A stretch of DNA of 64,000 nt from contig DATDJI010000059.1 in NCBI GenBank assembly GCA_036520615.1, forward strand, positions 14,691 through 78,690, read 5' to 3'. The DNA comes from CAMCXE01 sp036520615. Lineage in GTDB: Bacteria; Pseudomonadota; Gammaproteobacteria; Pseudomonadales; Cellvibrionaceae. The position numbers and the translations under genes were made by a program. The notes under the pieces were generated by a model. That model was not told the origin of the DNA. It saw only the letters and a list, made by a program, of their open reading frames with translations, and made no database searches. Of this stretch, positions 37,201 to 46,213 are shown piece after piece. Positions within the stretch are counted from its first letter, which is position 1. Each line of letters starts with the position of its first letter.

Positions 37201-38675
37201 GCCATAGGGGTGTCATCCCCCATTGAGCCTACAGACTCCTGCCCGCTTTCAGCCATAGGCCGGATAACCTGGTCGCACTCTTCAAAGGAGACCAGATGCA
37301 TTTTCATATAGGTTTTGATTTCTTCAGCCGAGAGCGCCGTTTCTGGCAAATCAACTTCCAGGCTCGATTCGATACGCAGGGCACGCTCTTTGAGCCATTT
37401 TAAATAAGGCTGCGTTGACTTCAGTTGGTTGTCGATATCTTCAGTGTGCATCAACTGGCCGGTCTGTGTGTCCACGGACATGATTTGCCCAGGCCCTAAC
37501 CGTCCTTTCGCCACAACATCTTCAGGGGCGTAGCTGTACACGCCGACTTCCGAAGCGACGGTAATAATATCGTCGTTAGTGATCACCCAACGCGAAGGGC
37601 GCAGGCCATTGCGATCCAGCGTGCATACGGCGTAGCGGCCGTCGGTAATTACTAAACCGGCCGGGCCGTCCCAGGGTTCGATGTGCATTGAATTAAATTC
37701 ATAAAACGCTTTTAAATCCTGGTCCATCGTTTCCATGTTTTGCCATGCAGGCGGCACGAGCATGCGGATGGCACGATGCAATTCCATGCCGCCCGTTAAC
37801 AAAACTTCCAGCATATTATCGAGGCTGGAAGAATCCGAACCGGTACGGTTCACCAACGGAGATAATTGATCAAGATGTGGCAATAATTCACTTTGGAATT
37901 TATTAGTGCGCGCTTGAGACCAGTTGCGGTTACCGACAATTGTGTTGATCTCACCATTGTGAGCCAACAAGCGAAACGGCTGTGCCAGCGGCCAACGCGG
38001 TAATGTATTGGTGGAAAAGCGCTGGTGAAATACACAGATGGCAGTCTGCAAACGCGGATCGGCCAGATCCGAAAAGAACTGTGGCAGATCCACGGGCATC
38101 ATTAAGCCCTTATAAGAAAGGACTCGACTGCTTAGGCTTGCCACATAAAAAGCACTGTCAGTCGCTAGACGTTTTTCTATTTTGCGGCGCGCAAGAAACA
38201 ATTTGGATTCAAAGTTGGCCTCAGGTTCGCCCTGGGCATTTACTAATAAATGGTAAAAATCCGGCAAGCTCTCAAGCGCGATAGGCCCTAAGCAACTCGG
38301 ATCAGTAGGCAGTTTGCGCCAGGTAAGTTCAGACAGCCCAAGTGCAGCCAATTCTTCACTCACGACAGCTTGGGCCGCCGCTGTAAGCACGGGGTCACGG
38401 CTCAACATTATTGAGCCCACAGCATAGAGATCTGCCAGAGCAAAATTTTGCTCCTGTGCTACAGCCCGCAGAAAACTATCGGGTTTCTGAATCAAAAGGC
38501 CGCAGCCATCCCCAGTCTTACCGTCTGCGGCAATCCCACCCCGGTGGGTCATGCAGGTTAGGGCTTCAATGCCCGTAGCTAGGAGTTTATGACTGGGCTT
38601 GCCCTTTAAGTGGGCAATCAAACCAAAACCACAGTTGTCTTTAAACTCATCTAACCGGTAAAGACCAGTACTCAT
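34230..38675 (-). CDS. gltB: Glutamate synthase large subunit
   Basis: 1481 residues from the ATG at 38675 (MSTGLYRLDEF), preferred over a GTG four codons upstream by similarity with Pseudomonas GltB and by the short propeptide. The mature enzyme begins at Cys15 (DNCGFGLIAH), the nucleophile of the class II glutamine amidotransferase domain. The FMN-binding synthase domain (about 800-1180) contains GGRSNSGEGGED, and the 3Fe-4S ligands are in CKYLRICHLNNCATG. The C-terminal beta-helix domain carries GATGGKLFAAG. With GltD it makes two glutamates from glutamine and 2-oxoglutarate. Confidence 0.96.
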   Translation of the reverse strand: MSTGLYRLDEFKDNCGFGLIAHLKGKPSHKLLATGIEALTCMTHRGGIAADGKTGDGCGLLIQKPDSFLRAVAQEQNFALADLYAVGSIMLSRDPVLTAAAQAVVSEELAALGLSELTWRKLPTDPSCLGPIALESLPDFYHLLVNAQGEPEANFESKLFLARRKIEKRLATDSAFYVASLSSRVLSYKGLMMPVDLPQFFSDLADPRLQTAICVFHQRFSTNTLPRWPLAQPFRLLAHNGEINTIVGNRNWSQARTNKFQSELLPHLDQLSPLVNRTGSDSSSLDNMLEVLLTGGMELHRAIRMLVPPAWQNMETMDQDLKAFYEFNSMHIEPWDGPAGLVITDGRYAVCTLDRNGLRPSRWVITNDDIITVASEVGVYSYAPEDVVAKGRLGPGQIMSVDTQTGQLMHTEDIDNQLKSTQPYLKWLKERALRIESSLEVDLPETALSAEEIKTYMKMHLVSFEECDQVIRPMAESGQESVGSMGDDTPMAVLSQKVRPFYDFFRQQFAQVTNPPIDPLREAIVMSLETCLGRELSVFAETAEHAERVILSSPVLSPAKFRALMAVDPKRINPKIFDLHYDPQQKSLKQAVNDIVEQAVVAVKEGFVTLVLSDFGMQKGLLPIHALLATGAVHQRLTQDSLRCDANLVVETATARDPHHVAALIGFGATAVYPYLSYYVINHLVETGDVLVDISTAYKNYHKSIDKGLLKIMSKMGISTVASYRGAQLFEAIGLDEEVVGTCFAGTPSRIKGAGFSDLEEDQKALAADAFKARKPITPGGLLKYVHGQEYHAYNPDVVQTLHRAVQTSDYAAWRDYAALVNNRPVATLRDMFKLKEGIKPIPLAEVEPVENLFKSFDSAGMSLGALSPEAHEALAEAMNRLGGRSNSGEGGEDPARYGTIKSSKIKQVASGRFGVTPAYLVNAEVLQIKVAQGAKPGEGGQLPGGKVNELIARLRYSVPGVTLISPPPHHDIYSIEDLAQLIFDLKQVNPQALISVKLVSRPGVGTIAAGVAKAYADLITISGYDGGTAASPLTSIKYAGSPWELGLSETHQTLCANDLRGKVRVQTDGGLKTGLDVVKAAILGAESFGFGTAPMVALGCKYLRICHLNNCATGVATQQDKLRKDHYIGTVEMVMNFFRFAAEETREWMARLGVRSLKELIGRVDLLEVIEGQTLRQSKLDMSPILYSDDLIKSKPQYCQVQRNEPFDQGLLAERIVADVTAAIDAKSGGNWDYTITNCDRSIGARVSGEIAKRHGNLGMDKAPIRLNFIGVAGQSFGVWNAGGLEMYLEGDANDYVGKGMAGGKLVIRAPRNSSFVAHETSIIGNTCLYGATGGKLFAAGGAGERFAVRNSGAHAVVEGAGDHCCEYMTGGVVTILGHTGVNFGAGMTGGFAYVLDEENTFVDRYNHELVDIIRVNTEQLEAHRNHLRGVIKEFAAETQSPWAVHILDNFDQYISKFWLVKPKAASIASLLTSFRKRGE

Positions 38676-38776
38676 AGGCTGTTTCACTTCGCGAAATAGG
38701 GTTAGTGCTGCTCGATCAGCACCACATAAAACCTTTTAAAATTCAAAAGGTTATTCAGAACATGATCGGCAGACAG

Positions 38777-38803
38777 ACAAAAAAGCCCCTTTGAAAGGGG
38801 CTT
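38777..38803 (-). terminator. Rho-independent terminator after damX
   Basis: AAGCCCCTTT and AAAGGGGCTT with a minimal loop, followed on the minus strand by TTTTTTGT. It separates damX from gltBD, which must have its own promoter in 38676-38776. Confidence 0.9.
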
Positions 38804-38899
38804 GCCTAATAAATGGGCGCAGAATGTTAACTGCTCGGTCCGTTATTGGCAAGTTGGCCTTTGGCGTCTAAACCCGCAACGTGCCGACAGGTTTTTGCA

Positions 38900-40609
38900 T
38901 TATGGCGACTTTATCTCAGCATGAATTAGGCCGACTTTTTTTGGCCAGGGTTTGGCGCTTTGTTGCATGCTGGGCAAATTCTTAGCTGCGGCTGCGGCCT
39001 CGTTGGCCGAAGGATATTCTCCCTCCACTAAGATATACACTTCTTTGCCATCGCGGATGGTTTTATAAGCGGCCAGATCCTTTTTATTCGGCGCTCCGGC
39101 CAGCATGTCTTCAATTTTCTTAGCCGAGTTAGTCACCATTATTTGCAGCACATAAGCATTCTCATCCAGCTTACTTAATTTTTTGCTGCTTGAGGCGATA
39201 CTGGTCGGAACATCTGCCTTAATGAGTTTGGCTTTGTCCTCAGGCTTAACAACGGCCTTGGTCTCGACAGGTTTCACCTCCTCAGTGGGTTTGACCGCCT
39301 TCGCTGTAGAGGCCTTCATTAAGTCAGACGTGCTCTCTGATTTAGCTGATTCTTGCGGCGCTTTGGGTTCTGCAGGTTTAGTTACCGCAGGCTTAGTTTC
39401 AGCCGGTTTAGCTTCAGCAGGTTTGGCCTCCGTATGTTTCATCTCGGCAGGCTTACTCTCTTTAGTAGGCTCTGCTTTAGCAGGTGCATTTGGACTTTGA
39501 GCAGAGTTTGGATTTACCGCTACGTCATTGTTAACTTCAGCATTTTTAACTTCAGTTGCCGCCGGTTCATTACTGCGTGCGGGCTGGGGCACTGGGGTTG
39601 TTTCGCCCGGGTTGGCTTGCGCTGTGTAGTTGGCCAGCGTTTGCTGTGGCGAATTAGCAGGTTCTGCACCAGTAGGCATTTTTACCGGTTCACTAGATTC
39701 ACCGGGTGTAACCTGTTTCATTTCAATTGTCAGCGGTTTGCTGTTAATAGACTGCAATGAAGTTTCTTGCGTGATAGTGGATGAGGATTCCGTGGGTTTT
39801 TCACGCATCCAAATTGCCCATACCAGCAGGCTAATCAGAGCCAGCACCAATAAAATATGTACAAGGGGTAATCCGCGTACAGAAAATCGTTTTTCATCAC
39901 CCATAGATAAAGCCCATGCCTCTCTTGCCAAGCTTAGTGCCACACCAGGCAAACCCTGGCTCTCTAACCAAATTTCTTGCAGTGTATCGGCCGATAATGC
40001 CTGCACCGGTTCGCGCGTTAATAAGTCTTCATATTCACCGTTGAGCAACTCGGTAAGCTCCTGCAGGCTCAAACAGGGCAGTACAAAATCGTACACACTG
40101 ACATCAATAAGCTGCAAAGCATCTAATCGGTCAGCCAGGCTATCGCGGGCGAATAACACTAAATGCAAACCAAAGCCTTCTTCCGCGCCTCCTTGTAAAA
40201 CACTCACAATGCCGGATAACGTGGCGTCGCTGAGTAAGTCGGCATTATCAACAGCCACCACGACACGCCGCTTTTGGCGCTGAAGATTTTGATTGTATTT
40301 GCGCAGCGCTACCATGGATTCACCGACGGACTGCTCTAATCCCACCGGCAAACCCAGTGCCTCTAACAATTTTTGCAGAGCATGCCCCGGCCAGGCTTCG
40401 TCCGCTACTTGCCAAATCTCCCAGCCTTGCTGAGTACTCGCCTGTTTGAGCAAATCCTCTAAAAATGTACTTTTCCCTGCCCCTTCCGCACCAGTAATTA
40501 CCTGTACTGCGCCACCAAATTGAGCCAGATTTTCGATTTGGCGCTGCAGCTGGCGCCAGCTAGTGGGAATATAGGGTTCTAGTTCAAGCGAAACGGGGGG
40601 TGTTTGCAT
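38900..40609 (-). CDS. damX: DamX-like AAA/SPOR cell-division protein
   Basis: 569 residues. A cytoplasmic AAA_22/ExeA-like ATPase domain has Walker A GAEGAGKST (40-48) and Walker B VVVAVDNADLL. One membrane helix follows (about 248-268), then a long Pro/Ala/Lys/Glu-rich periplasmic linker (about 270-470, with imperfect KPAE repeats), and a C-terminal SPOR domain (about 485-565). SPOR domains bind denuded peptidoglycan at the division septum. In pseudomonads it stands in aroK-aroB-damX-gltB-gltD-hemE. Here everything from damX onward is kept, but aroKB is missing upstream. Confidence 0.9.
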   Translation of the reverse strand: MQTPPVSLELEPYIPTSWRQLQRQIENLAQFGGAVQVITGAEGAGKSTFLEDLLKQASTQQGWEIWQVADEAWPGHALQKLLEALGLPVGLEQSVGESMVALRKYNQNLQRQKRRVVVAVDNADLLSDATLSGIVSVLQGGAEEGFGLHLVLFARDSLADRLDALQLIDVSVYDFVLPCLSLQELTELLNGEYEDLLTREPVQALSADTLQEIWLESQGLPGVALSLAREAWALSMGDEKRFSVRGLPLVHILLVLALISLLVWAIWMREKPTESSSTITQETSLQSINSKPLTIEMKQVTPGESSEPVKMPTGAEPANSPQQTLANYTAQANPGETTPVPQPARSNEPAATEVKNAEVNNDVAVNPNSAQSPNAPAKAEPTKESKPAEMKHTEAKPAEAKPAETKPAVTKPAEPKAPQESAKSESTSDLMKASTAKAVKPTEEVKPVETKAVVKPEDKAKLIKADVPTSIASSSKKLSKLDENAYVLQIMVTNSAKKIEDMLAGAPNKKDLAAYKTIRDGKEVYILVEGEYPSANEAAAAAKNLPSMQQSAKPWPKKVGLIHAEIKSP

Positions 40610-41239
40610 GGGGAGTTAGCATTTGGGGCTTGGTAGGAGGTGCGACAATGTAGCGTCTTATAACAGCCAAAGCAAAGTGCTAAGAGTTTACCTAGATCAT
40701 CTTGCTAAGCTATTCCATACGGTTAAAAGCCTCGCCGTTACGATAATACAACTGCTTAACACTTGATTATGCTTATTTTTTGGTTGCAAGCTTTATTTAA
40801 TGGCTGATTCCAACGCCTTTACAGTTGCAACTTAGAGGTAATTGCAATTAGCTAAGGTTGGGACAGGCGGCGCGATTTTTACAATAATTGGCTCATCAGG
40901 CCTTAATTATCTAGTCGCATTACCCTTTCAAACATTCTTGAAAAATATGAGAACTTATATGTTTGGAGAGAAGATAAATTTTCGTATTTAGAATAAAAAT
41001 GGCCAACTATTAATGACTAAAACACCTTATTTAACCCCAAAGAAATAGCACGCGCCGAACCTATATTTTCCGATAACCAATCCTTCCAGCCCAATATTTT
41101 TATTCAACAGATTGTGTACGTCCGCATTGAGTGTGTGCACGCTCTCCCAGCACCTAAAATCGTAACTGATACATATGTCGATAACTGTCGGTTAAGCAGC
41201 CTTAATGTGCTTTCGTTGCTAACGTAGGATTCGCGCTTG
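40610..41239. other. Intergenic region at the edge of the iron block
   Basis: 630 bases with no intact gene. The first 400 bases are AT-rich and featureless to my eye; the right part holds the receptor-gene remnant listed separately. This is where aroKB would be expected, so a rearrangement joint probably lies here. Confidence 0.5.
41027..41191 (-). pseudogene. Remnant of a TonB-dependent receptor C-terminus (A)
   Basis: Translating the minus strand gives a stretch containing HTLNADVHNLLNKNIG, typical of the penultimate strands of TonB-dependent receptors (LNAGVxNLLNKNY). Directly after it the match jumps to another frame, which reads WLSENIGSARAISLGLN, like the final strands. So it is a short, frameshifted relic with no start. 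It sits just downstream of the PepSY gene stop. Confidence 0.55.
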
Positions 41240-42424
41240 TTAACTTGCCAATAAACGGGCCGGATAATACTTACTCAGTCGCGCCTTGCGCTTACGCGCC
41301 CAAATAATCACACCGGTTAGCGACATTACAGCTACCAACAGCCCCAACACCGAAACCATGACGCGCCCTGTGAAGCCCAAAATACGCCCGGAATGAAGCG
41401 GAAATTGCGCCTGCATGAAGATGTCGCCTGCGCTGCCTTCACCTGGGATTTGTTTTCCAAGGTAAGCGCCGGTGGCGCCGTCGAAATATATCCATGGGTT
41501 GCCCAAGCCGCCGTCGCCGTGACCCATGCCAGGGGCAAAAAATCCAACGCCGTAAATACCAAAAGGCGGTGAATAAAAAATAGCGCCTAGAGGACGGCTG
41601 ATACCCTGTTGCAAAGCTTGGGTTTGCGCCAGTTGCACGATATTTTCCCTCGATATATTGGGCATCTGGGGGGTTGGGCTGGGCTTGGTGGTTTCAAATG
41701 GGGTGGGCGTGAGGGTGGAAAATACACTCACGAGCGGCCGCATGATCTCACTGCTTAAATTCATTGATACAGAGGTTACGGCCAGGATCAGCAATAGCGG
41801 CCAAATCCATATACCGCCGGAGCGATGTAGATCGAACGTGCATTTGTGCGAGCCCTGGTTGAGACGGAAACGAAAAGATTTACGCCATTGCTGCCAACTC
41901 GGAAAGGAAATCCACAGGGCAATAAAACTGTCAATGCACCAAACGATCGCCAGTATACCCATGAAGATAACGCCTAATTGCACACCCCAGGCTTCAGGTA
42001 TATGCATGCTGTAGTGCAATTTGTAGAGGAACGAGATTAAGTTGGGCCGCGCCAGCGATATTTGGCCCCATTGCCGCTGGCCTTTTATTTCAGCGGTTAC
42101 CGGATCCAGCGCGACTTGGTTGTAGCCCAGTTGGGTGTCGGCAGTGCGCGCAACAACACTGCCCACCCAGTTATGGCCTGGCTCTATAACGAGAGGAAAA
42201 AACGTAACAATTAATTCTGGGCGCTGTCGCTCTAATGCTTCGGCGAGCGCCAGGCTGTCTTGGGACACGCCGGGGGCGGTGGCGGCGAAGAGCTCGGGAT
42301 TGAGCCACTCGTCAAGCTCATGATCCCAACTAATTAATGCTCCGGTTAGGCCGGAGATCGTGAGAAATAGGGCCAGGGTTAAGCCCAGGTAACGGTGGGC
42401 TAAAGCTAGTATTGGGCGAGACAT
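41240..42424 (-). CDS. PepSY-associated membrane protein (iron-uptake type)
   Basis: 394 residues with four membrane helices (about 10-35, 135-165, 195-220 and 350-375) and periplasmic PepSY-like segments between them. The N-terminal MSRPILALAHRYLGLTLALF and the conserved His residues are typical of PepSY_TM proteins encoded next to TonB-dependent siderophore receptors. Such proteins are thought to reduce or release ferric-siderophore iron in the periplasm (for example FoxB/FsrB-like). AAGG stands eight bases before the ATG. Remnants of receptor genes lie on both sides, so its original partner has been lost; it may now serve the intact receptor at 42.8-44.9 kb. Confidence 0.85.
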   Translation of the reverse strand: MSRPILALAHRYLGLTLALFLTISGLTGALISWDHELDEWLNPELFAATAPGVSQDSLALAEALERQRPELIVTFFPLVIEPGHNWVGSVVARTADTQLGYNQVALDPVTAEIKGQRQWGQISLARPNLISFLYKLHYSMHIPEAWGVQLGVIFMGILAIVWCIDSFIALWISFPSWQQWRKSFRFRLNQGSHKCTFDLHRSGGIWIWPLLLILAVTSVSMNLSSEIMRPLVSVFSTLTPTPFETTKPSPTPQMPNISRENIVQLAQTQALQQGISRPLGAIFYSPPFGIYGVGFFAPGMGHGDGGLGNPWIYFDGATGAYLGKQIPGEGSAGDIFMQAQFPLHSGRILGFTGRVMVSVLGLLVAVMSLTGVIIWARKRKARLSKYYPARLLAS

Positions 42425-42463
42425 TTTTAAACCTTAAGCTGAAATTGACGAGCTGGGCACAGG

Positions 42464-42628
42464 CTAATAACTCATATCAAGCTGAAGCCTGCGGTACGCC
42501 CCGGCGGCATAGTAGCCAACTTCGTACAGGCTGGTGAGGTACTTTTTATTGCTCCGATTGTTGATGTTAAGGCTAAGCTGGAGTGTGTCGGACACGGCCC
42601 AGCGGGTGAACACATTGTCACGACGTAA
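42464..42628 (-). pseudogene. Remnant of a TonB-dependent receptor C-terminus (B)
   Basis: An open minus-strand stretch of 54 codons ends with a stop at 42464-42466. It reads TRWAVSDTLQLSLNINNRSNKKYL and then YEVGYYAAG and LQLDMSY, which is the usual end of FpvA/FhuE-like siderophore receptors (NxTNKKYL...GYYGAPR...). An in-frame stop and loss of all similarity occur immediately upstream, so only the C-terminus survives. It precedes the PepSY gene, the usual receptor-PepSY order. The remaining part of the 354-base gap (42629-42778) holds nothing I recognise. Confidence 0.75.
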
Positions 42629-42778
42629 CTATGCTGGCGCTGGCGAATGCTAATACCTGACGAATCATCTATTTAGAGACTTAGTTTTGCCAGCGCAGGC
42701 TCTCGCCGCACTCAATACCTTTGCCACCTATACGCAAAGAGGACAGACAAAAGGTGGGCGGGACGTATGAGCTAGCGC

Positions 42779-44866
42779 TTATAGTCGGTACGCCAAGCGC
42801 AGCTTAATGTTGCGGCCCGGTTCGTAGTCCATCAGGTACAACTCGCCAAAGCGCGGGTGAATACTGGTGCCGTTTTGCGAGCTTTGCGACGCGTAATACG
42901 CATCGAACAAATTCTCCACGGCAAGGCTCAGATTGAATGCTTCAGTTGCCTGCCAATTCGCGGCTAGGCTGTGCAGACGGTAGCCGGGCTTGCGATTGTG
43001 CTCGGGGGCATCGAGGGCTTTTCCGGCTGCAAGACTGTCGACCCACTGCCAGTTCCAGTTGAGATCCAGTCGATAGACTTCAAGCCGATAGTCGAGGTTG
43101 AGACTCAAGGAATCACCTTGCTCACGATCCAAACGGGCACGATCTAAATTCTCATAGGGGGCTTCGGCGGCTAGCTGGCTTTTCGCATGGCTGTATGTAA
43201 GCAGCACTTTAAGCGGGCCCTGGTTCAATCCCGCGTAAGCTTCATAACCCTGGCTTGCCATGCTGCCTATATTGTCCTTGCCGTAGAAGGTAGCGGTTTC
43301 GGCGTAATCGTAAATGTAGTGGTCGATGTCACTGCGGAACACGGTGAAGCCCCCACTGACTTGCTCTATGCCAAACAACGCAGATTGATAAGCAATGCTC
43401 CACTGTGTGTTATGTCCGCTCTCCGCCTCGATAGTAGGGTTAGCTTCATCCTCACTACCAGCACCTATAAATACCTCGCTCAATTCTGGCGCCTTGAAAA
43501 TGCCGGTACTACTGACGCGCGTGGTGAGGTGCTGGGTGGGGGAATATTCCACTGCCAGGGCCGGGCTTAGGGCATCGAACGCGCTATCGGTAACAGCACT
43601 GTCAAGTTTGGCTCTGTCGTAACGCAGACCGGGGATAAGCCGCCACTGCGTGCTAAAACTGATTTCGTCCTGAGCGTAAAGTGAATGCGTACGGCTGCGC
43701 TCGCCTCCCTCTTCACTGCCATCGCGGAGAAATTGAGTGGTGTATTGCACCTGTTCCAAGCCGTAGGTGAGCAGATGCATGTCGCTCGCTTCGCTTTTGG
43801 CTAACAGATTCAATCCCCGGTTATCGGCGTGCCCCGTATTTACGCTGGCCGCTGCGGGCCGCCAAACGGCCAAGCCGCGCTCATCGCGCCAGAATTCACT
43901 TTGGTTGTCGAACAGGTTGATCTGTAAATCTAGCCAGCTGCCTGGTTCCCAGTTGTAGTTAAGTGTCGTCGTGGCGCGATTGAATTCGGTGGGAAACACC
44001 AAGGGTATGCCTAGGTTTTGTTGGATTTTACGGCCGGTCGCAAGTCCCATGTCCGGGCGCGAGGCATAGTCGCCCCTATCTTCGTAACGCTCATGGCCAA
44101 TTTTAAGGCGTTGATTAGGGCTAATTTGCCAGCCAAGTTTGCCCAGCACATCGGTAAGATCGCCGTCGATGCCCTCTACCCTGCCTTGGGTCTCGGGCAC
44201 CGCCTGGTTATTTTCATCTAATAACCTGCCGCCACCCACGTCAAAGTTGCCTCGTTTTACGCCGTTGGCATAGAGCAATAAATCAAAGCTTTGACCAAAT
44301 TGGCCATAGGTCGTGGCCGCTAGGCTATCTTGGCGATTTTGGGCGTAGGCAGCTTGCAACATGCCGCCCCACTGCTGACCTGGTTTTAACAGTTCGCGGG
44401 CATCTTTAGTGTAAAACCGCGCCGCGCCGCCTAAGCCGCCGTCCAACACCGAATTGCTGCCTACAGCAAGATCAGCACTTTTGAGAATATCGGCGTGAAT
44501 TTGCAAGTTGCCCATGTGGTGGAACATATAGGTATTTTGCACGGCCCCATCAATGGTTACGCGCAGGTCTTTGTCATCCATACCGCGAATGGTAATGCGT
44601 TGGTTGAGACTATGGGCGCCGCCTACATCGACACCGGGTAAGTCGCGCAGCAGATCGCTGACATGGTCCGCCTGGCGCAAGCTAAGCGCTGTATCACTTA
44701 CCGGCATTGCCGTACTGGTAACTTGCGTCGCCCAAACGGTAACGGTTTCGATCTGCTGCTCTGAGGCAGGCTGAACAGGTGATTGAGCCTGGGCAAAGGC
44801 AGGAGCAAATAAGCCTGCGGTAATAACACCACATAAGCCTGTGGCAATAACACGACGGTACAACAT
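42779..44866 (-). CDS. TonB-dependent outer-membrane receptor, catechol-siderophore candidate
   Basis: 695 residues. A signal peptide (to about residue 27, AFAQAQ) is followed by a TonB-box-like stretch (ETVTVWA), a plug domain (about 45-160; VSDLLRDLPGVDV, ITIRGMDDKDLRVTIDG) and a 22-strand barrel ending in NIKLRLAYRL. The plug segment VTIDGAVQNTYMFHHMGN with VLDGGLGGAARF resembles the haem/catecholate receptor branch. It lies 17 bases downstream of the MFS exporter gene, both facing away from entC across a Fur box. It most likely takes up the ferric form of the siderophore made by the adjacent locus; a haem receptor is the alternative. Confidence 0.88.
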   Translation of the reverse strand: MLYRRVIATGLCGVITAGLFAPAFAQAQSPVQPASEQQIETVTVWATQVTSTAMPVSDTALSLRQADHVSDLLRDLPGVDVGGAHSLNQRITIRGMDDKDLRVTIDGAVQNTYMFHHMGNLQIHADILKSADLAVGSNSVLDGGLGGAARFYTKDARELLKPGQQWGGMLQAAYAQNRQDSLAATTYGQFGQSFDLLLYANGVKRGNFDVGGGRLLDENNQAVPETQGRVEGIDGDLTDVLGKLGWQISPNQRLKIGHERYEDRGDYASRPDMGLATGRKIQQNLGIPLVFPTEFNRATTTLNYNWEPGSWLDLQINLFDNQSEFWRDERGLAVWRPAAASVNTGHADNRGLNLLAKSEASDMHLLTYGLEQVQYTTQFLRDGSEEGGERSRTHSLYAQDEISFSTQWRLIPGLRYDRAKLDSAVTDSAFDALSPALAVEYSPTQHLTTRVSSTGIFKAPELSEVFIGAGSEDEANPTIEAESGHNTQWSIAYQSALFGIEQVSGGFTVFRSDIDHYIYDYAETATFYGKDNIGSMASQGYEAYAGLNQGPLKVLLTYSHAKSQLAAEAPYENLDRARLDREQGDSLSLNLDYRLEVYRLDLNWNWQWVDSLAAGKALDAPEHNRKPGYRLHSLAANWQATEAFNLSLAVENLFDAYYASQSSQNGTSIHPRFGELYLMDYEPGRNIKLRLAYRL

Positions 44867-44883
44867 GGTAATTCCCTAATTAA

Positions 44884-46161
44884 CTAAGGTTGAAGAAAGC
44901 GGGGTTCGTGGGAGTTTTGCAAAGGGCGCTGAAAATACAGGGCCGCGACCATAGCGGTAAGAGATAAACACACCAGCCAAACCATGGCCCAAGGCTCAAA
45001 ATCGAGCCTGGCCGCTTGAGTTTGCGCACTGGGGGGCAAAAGCCAAAACACTGCAGAGGCGATGATCGCCCCCGCCGCAGCCGCGCCGTCTTGAACGGCG
45101 TGTTCCAGGCTTAAATAAGCGCCGCGCTGGTAGGGCTGCGGCAGCTCTGAGGTGTACGCAGTTAAGCTCAGCTGACGACAGGCATTGGCCGCCATGAAGG
45201 CACAAAAACACAGCGCCAGTAGTGCCGGGGACGGTAGCGGCCCCAGGCCTGCGCCAGGCATCATCAACGGCAACAGGCCACATAGGCTTAAAACCAATGC
45301 GCCGTTGAAGGCGATGTGCGGGGATTTTGCGTCGCACCAGCGCCCCCAGCCCTTCAGTGCAAAAAACGTGGCCAAGCCGCCTAGCAGATAAAGCGGGGCT
45401 AGATGGTCTCGATGCCAAGCTAAATTGCTCAGGAAAAAAGCACTAAAACTCGGCACGATTAAAAAACAGGCCAATGTATTACTGCCCTGAGCGAGCAGTG
45501 CTCTGCGCAAAAGCGGCTGCTGGCACAAGGCAATCAGCTGGGGCACTAGTTTGGCGCCGCTGCTCGCGGCATGAGGTGCCGCAGGTGAGATCGCTATCAG
45601 CCAATACCCTAAACCACACCAAACCCCCTGCGCGAGCGCCAAACTCACGATGAAGTAGCGCCAACCTATGAGCTGCGCGCCCCAGAGTCCAAGGGGAATT
45701 CCCAACACCATTGCAAGGGTAAACCCCAGCATTACCGTGCCTATGACGCGCCCACGGTGGGACGGCGCAGTTTGGTCGATGATTGCAGCTAGCAGTAACG
45801 CAGCCGCCGGAGCGGACACCAAACCCTGTACAAAACGCACGCCCACCAGTTGGCCCAAGTGCGTGACGATCCCTTGCAACAAAGCCAAAACCGAGAGCAG
45901 TAGCAGGGCTGCCATCAGCGCATGTTTGCGTGGCCATTGATCCAACCGCGCCACACAGGCAAGCCCGCCGACAAAAGCGCCGAAGCTATATGCACCGCTT
46001 AACCAACCCAAGTGCCCGGCAGCAAAGCCCATGCTATGGGCCACATCCGGCCCCAGCGGCAGCAGCAGGACAAAATCCAGCGCTAGGAACGCCTGCACGC
46101 CGCAATACCAACTGACATAACGCGGCTGCGCGGCAGGATCAATTAAAACCTTTGGGTTCAT
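44884..46161 (-). CDS. MFS transporter, probable siderophore exporter
   Basis: About 425 residues with 12 hydrophobic segments. The loop CVARLDQWPRKHALM and the GRVIGTVMLGFTLAMVLGIPLG region are typical of drug/metabolite exporters of the DHA1 family. ATG at 46161 was chosen over a GTG three codons upstream. The gene is divergent from entC with a Fur box in between and overlaps functionally with EntS-like exporters, so export of the catechol product is the likely role. Sequence alone does not show that it is an EntS orthologue. Confidence 0.8.
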   Translation of the reverse strand: MNPKVLIDPAAQPRYVSWYCGVQAFLALDFVLLLPLGPDVAHSMGFAAGHLGWLSGAYSFGAFVGGLACVARLDQWPRKHALMAALLLLSVLALLQGIVTHLGQLVGVRFVQGLVSAPAAALLLAAIIDQTAPSHRGRVIGTVMLGFTLAMVLGIPLGLWGAQLIGWRYFIVSLALAQGVWCGLGYWLIAISPAAPHAASSGAKLVPQLIALCQQPLLRRALLAQGSNTLACFLIVPSFSAFFLSNLAWHRDHLAPLYLLGGLATFFALKGWGRWCDAKSPHIAFNGALVLSLCGLLPLMMPGAGLGPLPSPALLALCFCAFMAANACRQLSLTAYTSELPQPYQRGAYLSLEHAVQDGAAAAGAIIASAVFWLLPPSAQTQAARLDFEPWAMVWLVCLSLTAMVAALYFQRPLQNSHEPRFLQP

Positions 46162-46194
46162 GGCACTCACTTAACTTATGAATATTTATTGAAT

Positions 46195-46213
46195 CTTATT
46201 GATAATCATTATC
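46195..46213. promoter_or_regulatory. Fur box between exporter and entC
   Basis: By eye it matches 16 of 19 positions of the GATAATGATAATCATTATC consensus, with a perfect TGATAATCATTATCA core at 46200-46214. It lies in the 161-base divergent region, so iron-loaded Fur can repress both the exporter/receptor operon and the biosynthetic operon. Confidence 0.88.

Noticed and set aside
39300..39500. CRISPR-like or tandem DNA repeat in damX
   Set aside because: These are imperfect codon repeats of a Lys-Pro-Ala-Glu linker, normal for DamX-type proteins.
39630..40283. Open frame of 217 codons antisense to damX
   Set aside because: Low-complexity shadow of the damX ATPase/linker region with no recognisable domain.
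42629..42778. Continuation of the receptor relic or another gene
   Set aside because: Several stops in all minus-strand frames and no recognisable motif.
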